Of a DNA stretch of 64,000 bases, positions 33,871 to 41,504 are shown one piece after another. The translations under genes were made by a program, and so were the position numbers. Position 1 is the stretch's first letter. Each line of letters begins with the position of its first letter. Source of the stretch: Blastomonas fulva (GTDB taxonomy: Bacteria; Pseudomonadota; Alphaproteobacteria; Sphingomonadales; Sphingomonadaceae); NCBI RefSeq assembly GCF_003431825.1, contig NZ_CP020083.1:1-64000 (forward strand), read 5' to 3'. Below the pieces are notes generated by a model. That model ran no database searches. It was not told the DNA's origin and saw nothing but the letters and a program-made list of their open reading frames with translations.

Positions 33871-36549
33871 ATGATTCTTGCCACACGTTCCGGTGCGCTG
33901 CTGCGCTGTTCGATCTCTGTCCTTGCCATGGCAGCAGCGGCGACCGCCATGCCTGTCATGGCGCAAACCGCGCAGGCTGGCGATGAGGCAGAGACCGAGG
34001 GCGAGATCATCGTCCAGGGTGCGATCATCACAGCGCAGGGCGAATCGATCGCGCAGAAGCGCAACGCCGACAATCTGATCGACATCTCGGCAGCGGACTC
34101 GGTCGGCCGTTTCCCCGACCAGAACAGCGCGGCCGCGCTCTCGCGGCTGCCCGCCGTCGCGGTGCAGCGCGACCAGGGCCAGGAACGCTATATCCAGGTG
34201 CGCGGCGCGCCCAACCGCTGGACCTCGGTCAGCATCGACGGCATCCCGATGATAGGCGCGGACGAAGGCGGTCTCACCCGCGCCTATCGCTTCGATGCGG
34301 TCCCCGCAGTGATCCTGAGCGCGCTGGCGATCAACAAGTCGCTCACCCCCAATCTCCAGGCAGAGGCGATCGTCGCCAATATCGACCTGCGCACCTTCTC
34401 GCCGCTGGCGGGCAAGACCGGTTTCCATGTGCAGGGCGATGTCGGCTATGGCTTGATGGAACTGGGCGAAGGCGACCAGCGCCAGGGTTCGTTGCGCGTG
34501 TCGTACTCCGACGGCACATTCGGCATTGTGGCGGGCGCATCGCATTACCGCCGCGAGCAGGTGACGGACAACCGCGAGGTCGGGCTGTATGACGAACCCA
34601 GCGGCCCCACCGACACCCAGTTCGGCCCGACCGAGATCGACATCCGCCAATATCGCCTGGTGCGCGAGAACAACGGGCTGTTTGCCGGTATCGAATATTC
34701 TCCGCAAGAAGGGCAGAAGATCTACGCCAAGTCGATCTACACCGAATTCAAGGACGACGAGCAGCGCGACCAGTACGAGATCCGGCTTGACCGCGCGATT
34801 TCGGGTACGCGCAATCTTTCGGGCGGCGATCTGGTGCGCGTCCCCGTGCGCGCCTCGTTCAACCTGGGCAATTATCGCACCCGCAACTTCATCAACACCA
34901 TCGGCGGCGATTACGAGGAAGACGGCTGGAAGGTGAACTTCGCGGCGAACTACACCCGCACCGAGAACACCACCTTTCTGCCTTTGGTCCAGGCGAGCAC
35001 CGCGACGGCCACCTCGCCTTCGGTCAACTATGATTTCAGCCGCCCCAACTTCCCCATCGTCCGGCTGTTCCAGACCGTCCCGGGCGCGACGGCAGGCAGC
35101 TTCGTGCGCGGCCCGGCGCTGGCCAATTTCGACCAGACCACCCTCATCAACGCCAACACCGCGCCTGCCGTACTGATCCCGATCGTGCAGGATGTCTTCA
35201 CCGACAGCTACACGGTAAAGATCGATGTGGCCAAGGAACTGGGCGACGTGACGCTGACCGGCGGTTTCCTGTATGCCGATCGCGATATCAGCGGCTTCCT
35301 GTTTTCGACCTCGAACGCGCTGGTGCTGTCACCTGCCGCGCTGGCGGGAACCGGGCTCAGCTTCAATCCGGCGAGCTATATCACCAACACGGCCTGGGAC
35401 ACCGGTTTCCCGCTCGGGCTGACGTTCAATTATGTCGACAACACCCGGATGCGCGCTGATTTCGACAACATCTTCGCGACGCTCCAGCGCCAGGGCCGCT
35501 TCAACCCCGCCAACAACGTGCCTGCCGAAAACCGCTTCGCGCTGACCGAAAAGACGCTGACCGGTTATGGCATGGCCAAATGGGTGTTCGGCAGCGGGCA
35601 GGTGATCGCGGGTGCGCGGGTCGAGCATTTCAAGCTGACCAACCAGGGCCAGGCCCGGCTCGCCAACGGCACGCTGGTCCCGCTGTCGGAGCCGCAGGAA
35701 TACACCGACATCTTCCCGAGCATCAACGCGCGCTTCGATGTCACCGACAATCTGGTGGTCCGGCTCGCCGGGCAGCGGGGCATCGCCAGGCCAAGTTTCG
35801 GCGAAATCCGCGTGGGCTCGGCGATCAATGACACCAACAGCCCGGGCACGATCAGCGGTGGCAATCCCACGCTGCAGCCCGAATACACCTGGGGCGTCGA
35901 TGCCAGCGTGGAATATTACATTCCCGGCCAGGGTATCCTGTCGATTGCCGGCTTCCACCGCTGGGTCGACAATGTGCTGTTCTCCAACACACAGATCGTG
36001 GGCACCGATGCGTTCAACTCGGGCGGCGTCAACCGGTCGGGCTATCTGCTCAGCTCGAGTTTCAACGGCAACAGCGGTGAACTCTACGGCGTGGAGTTCA
36101 ACTACCAGCAACAGTTCACCTTCCTGCCCTCGCCGCTCGACGGCTTCGGCTTCCAGGGCAACCTGACGCTGATCGAAGGCAGCTTCGATACCGACTTTAG
36201 GCAGAATATCGGCTTTCCCGGCACGTCGGACACCATCATCAACGCCTCGCTCTATTACGAGAAATACGGGCTTTCGGTGCGCGCAAGCTACCAATGGCGC
36301 AGCGACTATCTGGAATCGCTGTCGATCGGTACCGGCGGCGGGGTGGCGACCGGGGACGAGTTCCGTGGCGGCTATACCAATGTCGATGTCGCGATCCGCT
36401 ATGACATAACCCCCAACATCAGCGTGTTTGCGGATCTCAACAACCTGACCGATGCAAAGTATACCGCGTTCCTGGGCACACGCGCCCGCCCGACCGAGGT
36501 CGAACAGATCGGCCGCCGCTACCTCGCCGGCATTCGCTTCGGCTTCTGA
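33871..36549 (+). CDS. TonB-dependent outer-membrane receptor (Xanthomonas/Caulobacter type)
   Basis: The 892-residue protein has a signal peptide (to about residue 32, AMPVMA-QTA), a plug domain (SAADSVGRFPDQNSAAALSR, RDQGQERYIQVRG), and a barrel ending in YLAGIRFGF, a terminal Phe. The plug wording is of the TonB-Xanth-Caul subfamily, whose members often import saccharides or other organics. The exported phosphatase gene follows after 14 bp. A phosphorylated substrate is therefore possible but unproven. Confidence 0.9.
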   Translation: MILATRSGALLRCSISVLAMAAAATAMPVMAQTAQAGDEAETEGEIIVQGAIITAQGESIAQKRNADNLIDISAADSVGRFPDQNSAAALSRLPAVAVQRDQGQERYIQVRGAPNRWTSVSIDGIPMIGADEGGLTRAYRFDAVPAVILSALAINKSLTPNLQAEAIVANIDLRTFSPLAGKTGFHVQGDVGYGLMELGEGDQRQGSLRVSYSDGTFGIVAGASHYRREQVTDNREVGLYDEPSGPTDTQFGPTEIDIRQYRLVRENNGLFAGIEYSPQEGQKIYAKSIYTEFKDDEQRDQYEIRLDRAISGTRNLSGGDLVRVPVRASFNLGNYRTRNFINTIGGDYEEDGWKVNFAANYTRTENTTFLPLVQASTATATSPSVNYDFSRPNFPIVRLFQTVPGATAGSFVRGPALANFDQTTLINANTAPAVLIPIVQDVFTDSYTVKIDVAKELGDVTLTGGFLYADRDISGFLFSTSNALVLSPAALAGTGLSFNPASYITNTAWDTGFPLGLTFNYVDNTRMRADFDNIFATLQRQGRFNPANNVPAENRFALTEKTLTGYGMAKWVFGSGQVIAGARVEHFKLTNQGQARLANGTLVPLSEPQEYTDIFPSINARFDVTDNLVVRLAGQRGIARPSFGEIRVGSAINDTNSPGTISGGNPTLQPEYTWGVDASVEYYIPGQGILSIAGFHRWVDNVLFSNTQIVGTDAFNSGGVNRSGYLLSSSFNGNSGELYGVEFNYQQQFTFLPSPLDGFGFQGNLTLIEGSFDTDFRQNIGFPGTSDTIINASLYYEKYGLSVRASYQWRSDYLESLSIGTGGGVATGDEFRGGYTNVDVAIRYDITPNISVFADLNNLTDAKYTAFLGTRARPTEVEQIGRRYLAGIRFGF

Positions 36550-36563
36550 CAGGAGATCATTCG

Positions 36564-37610
36564 ATGCGCTTCAAAGCCTCCCTCGCGCTGGTCCTGCTGA
36601 CCGGCACCGCCCCTGCCCTCGCGGTCGATACCGTGATGGTCAGCCGCATCGATGCCGAACGCGTCAAGGTCAGCTGGAACGACAGCGATGCCGTCGACAT
36701 CATCGTCACCGACACGCCGGTGGCGGCAGGGGCGGCCATTCCGGTGGTCAAGGCCAGCCGCAAGCGGGAAGCGGTGGTCGCCATGCCTGCGAACAAGCGC
36801 CAGTTCGTCGTGCTGCGCGATGGCGGCGATGGCTCGCTGACGCTGGCGGCGGAGCGCGAGCTGCCGCTGGCCAAAGGATCGAACTTCCGTGATCTGGGCG
36901 GGTACAAGGGCGCAGGCGGCAAGACGGTGCGCTGGGGCAAGGTGTTCCGTTCGGGCGCGCTGCCGCTGCTCACCGACGAGGACTACACGCTGCTCGGCGG
37001 GTTGAACCTCGGCACCATCGTCGATCTGCGCTCGCTCGAGGAGCGCGAGGTGGCCGCCACCCAGCTCGACGACCGCACCGGCGCGCTGTTCATTTCCAAC
37101 GATTATTCGCTCAAACCCCTCATGGCCAATATGGGCAGCATGAAGGGCGAATATGTCTACACCGGCATGGAAAAGCTTCTCGCCCCCCAGTACCGATCTT
37201 TGTTCAAGCGGCTGCTCGCCGACGATGGCGCGGTGATGTACCATTGCTCCGCCGGGCAGGACCGCACCGGCATAGCCTCGGCGCTGATCCTCAGCGCGCT
37301 GGGCGTCGACCGCGAGACGATCCTGGCGGACTATCACCTTTCGACCCAGCTGCGCCGCCCGCAGAACGAGATGCCGCCGATCGATCCGGCGAACTTTCCG
37401 AACAACCCGATCGTGCAATACTACGCTGCCGCCGCCAAGAAGCCCGGCGGGGTCAAGGCCGAGCCGCTCTACTCCGCCTCGGGCAAATCGCACCTGGCGC
37501 AGTTCTTCGAGGTGATCGACCGCGATTATGGCGGGGTCGAGGGCTACCTCGCGACGCTGGGGATCACCGCGGTGGATGTTGCCCGGCTGCGGTCGCTGTA
37601 TCTGGACTAG
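36564..37610 (+). CDS. Exported tyrosine/inositol-phosphatase-fold protein
   Basis: The 348-residue protein has a signal peptide cleaved after APALA (about residue 20). An N-terminal beta-sandwich-like region (20-100) precedes a cysteine-phosphatase domain with the P-loop HCSAGQDRTG; Cys228 is the nucleophile and Arg234 binds phosphate. NFRDLGGYKG is the family entry motif. Substrates of this family range from phosphotyrosine to phosphoinositides and phytate; here a periplasmic role in phosphate release from the receptor's ligand is plausible. An AGGAG lies 8 bases before the ATG. Confidence 0.87.
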   Translation: MRFKASLALVLLTGTAPALAVDTVMVSRIDAERVKVSWNDSDAVDIIVTDTPVAAGAAIPVVKASRKREAVVAMPANKRQFVVLRDGGDGSLTLAAERELPLAKGSNFRDLGGYKGAGGKTVRWGKVFRSGALPLLTDEDYTLLGGLNLGTIVDLRSLEEREVAATQLDDRTGALFISNDYSLKPLMANMGSMKGEYVYTGMEKLLAPQYRSLFKRLLADDGAVMYHCSAGQDRTGIASALILSALGVDRETILADYHLSTQLRRPQNEMPPIDPANFPNNPIVQYYAAAAKKPGGVKAEPLYSASGKSHLAQFFEVIDRDYGGVEGYLATLGITAVDVARLRSLYLD

Positions 37611-38160
37611 CCGGGCGAAACCGAGGCGTTGACGGCAAGGCGGCAGGGTCTGTCCTGGGTTCATTCGGGGCATGTCCGAGCAATGTGCCGGCATAGCGCG
37701 CCATATCCTGTGGCCATTGCTGGAGTATGGCCGTGAGATCATCCTCTCGCCCCGCATACAGGGCACGCAATGCCTCTTCGTAACCCGGCATGTCGCCACA
37801 CGCGGCCTGCATGAAACGATAGGCGGCATCGCGGCGCTGGCGCTCTGTCTGCCCCTTGCCGCGCGCTTCCTCCACCAGGCGTCTGAGCGCCGCTGAGGCA
37901 CCGCCTGGCTGCAGTGACAACCATTCCCAATGACGCGGCAGAAGCGTTACTTCGCGCGCTTTGACGCCAAGCTTGGGTCGACCGGCGCCCTGCGCCGTGA
38001 CGGACCGGTAATCGAGATCCGTGATCCGACCGGTCTCATCTTCAAACACCATCACCGCGCCGTCGTGGAGGTGAAGGCTGTCGCGGACAGCCCTCGCCAC
38101 TTCGTCGCGGTCGCCTGCAGCAATCGCCTTGCCGCCAAGAAAAGCCGTATAACCAGACAT
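37564..38160 (-). CDS. DUF2239 family protein
   Basis: The 198-residue protein is read from ATG 38160, with AGGGAG 9 bases upstream; a GTG at 38184 is the other possibility. It has the family core YTAFLGGKAIAAGDRDEVAR, RPKLGVKAREVTLLPRHWEW, and AAYRFMQAACGDMPGYEEAL. Function is unknown for the whole family. The 3' end overlaps the convergent phosphatase gene by 47 bp. The upstream promoter carries twin operators, so the gene is probably controlled by a repressor encoded elsewhere. Confidence 0.85.
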   Translation of the reverse strand: MSGYTAFLGGKAIAAGDRDEVARAVRDSLHLHDGAVMVFEDETGRITDLDYRSVTAQGAGRPKLGVKAREVTLLPRHWEWLSLQPGGASAALRRLVEEARGKGQTERQRRDAAYRFMQAACGDMPGYEEALRALYAGREDDLTAILQQWPQDMARYAGTLLGHAPNEPRTDPAALPSTPRFRPASPDTATAAGQHPPR

Positions 38161-38189
38161 GCCGTAAATCTCCCTGGGATTCACAGCCT

Positions 38190-38232
38190 ATTATATCCGG
38201 GTAAAACTCGAGTCAATACTATCCGGGTAAAA
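38190..38232 (-). promoter_or_regulatory. DUF2239 promoter with tandem TTTTACCCGGATA operators
   Basis: On the minus strand TTTTACCCGGATA occurs twice, at 38232-38220 and 38206-38194, centres 26 bases apart. A TTGACT at 38216-38211 lies between them and TATAAT at 38195-38190 ends in the second copy (15-base spacer). The arrangement points to a dimeric repressor covering the promoter, and 26 bases is close to 2.5 helical turns. Identity of the regulator unknown. Confidence 0.65.
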
Positions 38233-38286
38233 TTACCGATGCCTGCCTTGGGCGGCCGGCTGATCCGCAATGGCAGGCGGACCGCC

Positions 38287-39138
38287 TCACCTGAACAGCA
38301 GCACCGACATCTGGCCCGACCGGATCATCTGCGTCGTGGTGCTGCCCACCAGCATGTTGCGAAGAGGGCTGTGGCCATAGGCGCCCATCACGAACATATC
38401 GATCGCGCGCTCTCTTGCCAGCTGCTGCAGCACGCCATCGGGCGCGCCCTCGCGCTGGATCGCCTTGACCCCGGTGCGCCCGGTGAACTGGGTCTGGGCC
38501 CAGTCGATATGCGCCGCGTTCCTGTCTGTATATCCGCCGACCAGCACGATATCGATATCCAGCCCGCCAAACAGCGGCGAGGTGGAGACGTATTCGAGCG
38601 CCTTGCGGCTTGATGGGCCGCCGTCAAAGGCGATGGCGATGCGCTGCGGCTGCTTAAAGACGCGGGTCGCGACCAGCACCGGCTTCTGGCTCTGACGCAC
38701 CACCCGTTCCACCTTGCTGCCCAGATGACCCTTGGCGAAATTGGCCTGCGCGCCGCGCTTGCCGATGATCACGATGTCGCTGAACACCTCGCGCTCGACG
38801 ATCGTCTCGACGATCCCGCCTTCGCGCTGCGTGGTCTCGACCTCGGAAATGCCCAGCGCGCGCAACTGCTCGATCGCCGCCTGCAGCAGCAGCTCCCCCT
38901 GGCGCTCGGCCAGCTGGCCCTCGGCCACCTTCAGCGAGAGGATTTCGTCGAGCAGACCTGGCTTGCTGGCCAGGTCCATGGTTTCGCCCAGCTCCTGGCG
39001 GACCTCCTCGGTGGCGTTGCGCTGGATGACATGGAGCAGCTCCACCGTGGCACCGAGCCGCTGGGCAGCCCAGGCAGCGTGCTCACACACGGTCTGCGAA
39101 TAATGCGATACATCCAGACAAGCCAGAAGGCGCTTCAT
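38287..39138 (-). CDS. Universal stress protein with two UspA domains
   Basis: The 283-residue protein has two tandem Usp domains. The first spans about residues 1-150 (MKRLLACLDVSHYSQTVCEH through DIVIIGKRG). The second spans about 165-283 (RIAIAFDGGPSSRKALEYV; DMFVMGAYGHSPLRNMLVGS). GAYGHSPLRNMLVGSTT is the ATP-binding G-2X-G-9X-G-S/T type loop. Typical partners are stress or low-oxygen regulators; none is adjacent. It stands alone between the DUF2239 promoter and kynU. Confidence 0.9.
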   Translation of the reverse strand: MKRLLACLDVSHYSQTVCEHAAWAAQRLGATVELLHVIQRNATEEVRQELGETMDLASKPGLLDEILSLKVAEGQLAERQGELLLQAAIEQLRALGISEVETTQREGGIVETIVEREVFSDIVIIGKRGAQANFAKGHLGSKVERVVRQSQKPVLVATRVFKQPQRIAIAFDGGPSSRKALEYVSTSPLFGGLDIDIVLVGGYTDRNAAHIDWAQTQFTGRTGVKAIQREGAPDGVLQQLARERAIDMFVMGAYGHSPLRNMLVGSTTTQMIRSGQMSVLLFR

Positions 39139-39263
39139 GTCTCTCTCCCGTTAGGTGCTTTGCCGTTATCGGCCAGCCCTGCGACTATGGGCCATGCGTC
39201 GTTGCGGCGTCATGGCCCGCCTGTTGTACAACGTTCAGGTTCGCATGATGGTTTCAGCTTGCC

Positions 39264-40505
39264 TCAGGTTACCTTGGTTTTGGCCATGTATTCGCTGCGC
39301 TGCCAGCGGCCATCGTCCATGATCGCGGCCAGCCGGTCAACCGCATGCCAGATGTCGGCAAAGCCCAGATAGAGCGGGGTCAGCCCCAGCCGCAGCACAT
39401 CGGGGGTGCGAAAATCGCCGATCACGCCCGCCTCGATCAGCGCGCGATTGATCGGCCAGGCATGCGGATGGGCAAAACTCGCATGGCTGCCGCGCAGATC
39501 CGCGCGCGGCGGCGTGATCGGCGCCAGATCGGGGCAGCGCGCGGCCATCAGCTGCGCAAGGAAATCGAACAGCACCTGCGACTTGTGCCACAGTGCCGCG
39601 TCATCGGCCTCGACCATCAGATCGACCCCGCCTTCCAGCGCGAGCAGCGACAGCATCGGCGGCGTTCCGGCAAGGAACCGTTCGATGCCGGGCGCAGGCG
39701 TGTAGCCATCGGTCATCGCGAAGGGCTCGGCGTGCCCCATCCAGCCCTGGATCGGTGAACCCAGAAACTCCAGCGCCTCGCCCGCGACGTACACGAACCC
39801 CGGCGCGCCCGGGCCGCCATTGAGGTACTTGTAGCCGCAGCCCACCGCAAAGCGCGCGGCATCGCCGCCCATGTCGAGTGGAACCGCACCGACCGAGTGC
39901 GACAAATCCCAGATCAGCGGCACATTGTGGGCATCGGCCAGCGCCTGCACGCCCGCCATGTCGAAGCGCTCGCCGGTCTTGTAATGGACATGGGTAAGCA
40001 CGATCAGCGCGGTGTCTGGCCCGATGCGATCGGCGATCTGCTCGCGCGGCACTGCGTCCAGGCTCAACCCATGCTGCCTTGCGACCCCTGCCGCGACATG
40101 CAGATCGGTCGGGAAATTGCCGCTTTCGGTGAGGATCGTCCTGCCCTGTCCGGGGTGCGAGGCGAGCAGCGCGAGCATCAGCTTGTACAGGTTCACCGTC
40201 ACCGAATCGCACACCACCACCTCACCGGGGGCGGCGCGGATCAGCTGGGCGATCTTGTCGCCGATGCGGCGCGGCGCACCGATCCAGTCGGCATCGTTCC
40301 AGCTGCGGATCAGCCCCTCGCCCCATTGGCGTTCGGTGGCATCGCGCATCAGGACCGCCGTCGACTTGGGCAACGCGCCCAGCGAATTGCCGTCGAGATA
40401 GATCACGCCTTGCGGCAGCGTGAACCGGTCGCGCCACGCCCGCAAAGGGTCGGCGGCATCACGGGCCTGGGCTTCGGAAAGCGAGGGGTATTCAGTGCTC
40501 ATCAT
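39264..40505 (-). CDS. kynU: Kynureninase
   Basis: The 413-residue PLP enzyme cleaves kynurenine or 3-hydroxykynurenine to anthranilates and alanine. Visible family elements are VIYLDGNSLGALP (35-47), NFPTDLHVAAG (130-140), IWDLSHSVGAVPLDM, and GCGYKYLNGGPGAPGF with Lys226 as the Schiff-base residue. The start is ATG 40505 (ATGATGA), overlapping the stop of the upstream hydrolase. A long in-frame reading to 41081 crosses the hydrolase gene and is not real. No kynA is in the window. Confidence 0.94.
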   Translation of the reverse strand: MMSTEYPSLSEAQARDAADPLRAWRDRFTLPQGVIYLDGNSLGALPKSTAVLMRDATERQWGEGLIRSWNDADWIGAPRRIGDKIAQLIRAAPGEVVVCDSVTVNLYKLMLALLASHPGQGRTILTESGNFPTDLHVAAGVARQHGLSLDAVPREQIADRIGPDTALIVLTHVHYKTGERFDMAGVQALADAHNVPLIWDLSHSVGAVPLDMGGDAARFAVGCGYKYLNGGPGAPGFVYVAGEALEFLGSPIQGWMGHAEPFAMTDGYTPAPGIERFLAGTPPMLSLLALEGGVDLMVEADDAALWHKSQVLFDFLAQLMAARCPDLAPITPPRADLRGSHASFAHPHAWPINRALIEAGVIGDFRTPDVLRLGLTPLYLGFADIWHAVDRLAAIMDDGRWQRSEYMAKTKVT

Positions 40506-41419
40506 TGTCCCAACAGTTGCTTGATCCGCGCCTTTTGCGCAGCCCAGCTGCGGCTGCTCGGCGCGATCAGTTCGACATGGCCTTCGGGCCCATGGATCTG
40601 GGTTTCCACCGCCACGCCGCGCTTTGCCATGTCGGCAGCATAGCTTTGCGCGTACTCGGGCGGCGCGATACGGTCCTTGTCGGTGTGAAACTGGATCTGC
40701 CGCGCCTTGCTCACCGGCATTTCGGGTGGCGAGGTCAGCGCGAACGCATCGCCCGCCATCTTCGTCGGAGCATCGGTGCCGCAGGCATGGCCCTCGCGCT
40801 TCATCGCGGCGCGCAGATCGGCGATCCCCGCCTGGCTGATTGCCGCGTCGATGCGCAGCGGCGTGCTCCCACGCAGCGGTTCGTTCGCAGGCAGCGCCTG
40901 ACGCGCCGCCAGCCACAGCGCCAGATGGCCGCCCGCCGAATGGCCGATGGCGACCGTGTTCGTAAGGTCGAGGTTCAGCGCCTTGGCTTGGCCGGCGAGC
41001 AGATCCGCCGCCGCGCCGACATCCTGATAGGTGCCGGGATAGCCGCCGCCCCGGTCGACCCCGCGATATTCGATGTTCCACACCGCGATGCCGTCTTTGC
41101 GCAGATCATCGGCGATGTAGTTCATGATGTCGCGGGTTGCGATTTCGGTCTGCCAGCAGCCGCCGTGGATCATCACCACGACAGGATGCGGCCCTTTGTC
41201 CTTGGGCAGCCAGACATCGACCAGCTGTAGCGGGTCGGCGCCATAGGTCAGCGTGCGGTCGGCCGCCGGACGCGGCTGGTCGAGCAGATCGGGCCATTGC
41301 ATGATCGGCTTGTCTTCGCCCGCTCCGGTCAGCATGGCCGCCACCGACGTGCCATCGGCGAGCCTGATGCCGAGCAGCACCAGCGCCAGCGCGATAGCCC
41401 CCCATTTGATCGTCTGCAC
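40502..41419 (-). CDS. Alpha/beta hydrolase with N-terminal membrane anchor or signal (possible kynurenine formamidase)
   Basis: The 305-residue protein is read from GTG 41419, with AGAGGAAG upstream; an ATG at 41458 is an alternative. It begins with a hydrophobic segment (IKWGAIALALVLLGIRLADG). The esterase signs are the oxyanion motif VMIHGGCW, nucleophile GHSAGGHL, a late Asp in HTDKDRI and a His in GPEGHVEL. HGG-type hydrolases include the formamidases that feed kynureninase, and the gene is coupled to kynU. The hydrophobic N-terminus, however, suggests the periplasm, which is odd for that job. Confidence 0.72.
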   Translation of the reverse strand: MQTIKWGAIALALVLLGIRLADGTSVAAMLTGAGEDKPIMQWPDLLDQPRPAADRTLTYGADPLQLVDVWLPKDKGPHPVVVMIHGGCWQTEIATRDIMNYIADDLRKDGIAVWNIEYRGVDRGGGYPGTYQDVGAAADLLAGQAKALNLDLTNTVAIGHSAGGHLALWLAARQALPANEPLRGSTPLRIDAAISQAGIADLRAAMKREGHACGTDAPTKMAGDAFALTSPPEMPVSKARQIQFHTDKDRIAPPEYAQSYAADMAKRGVAVETQIHGPEGHVELIAPSSRSWAAQKARIKQLLGQ

Positions 41420-41460
41420 ACCGCTTCCTCTCCGGTCGTTGTTCTGCCTGGCACCCATGC

Positions 41461-41484
41461 CCGCTCAGGCCGAGCCGAGGTGGT
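41461..41484. repeat. Short repeat related to the CTCAGGCTGAG family
   Basis: CCGCTCAGGCCGAGCCGAGG, followed by TGGTACGG, resembles the element after arsM (18318-18344, CCGCTCAGGCTGAGCGGAGG then TGGTTTGG). It lies in the 85-bp gap between the hydrolase and tamB. Confidence 0.5.
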
Positions 41485-41504
41485 ACGGCTGGGCAATGCC
41501 CGCC

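Noticed and set aside
39264..41081. A 605-residue single protein containing kynureninase
   Set aside because: The N-terminal third is a shadow of the hydrolase gene; the kynureninase family starts at 40505.
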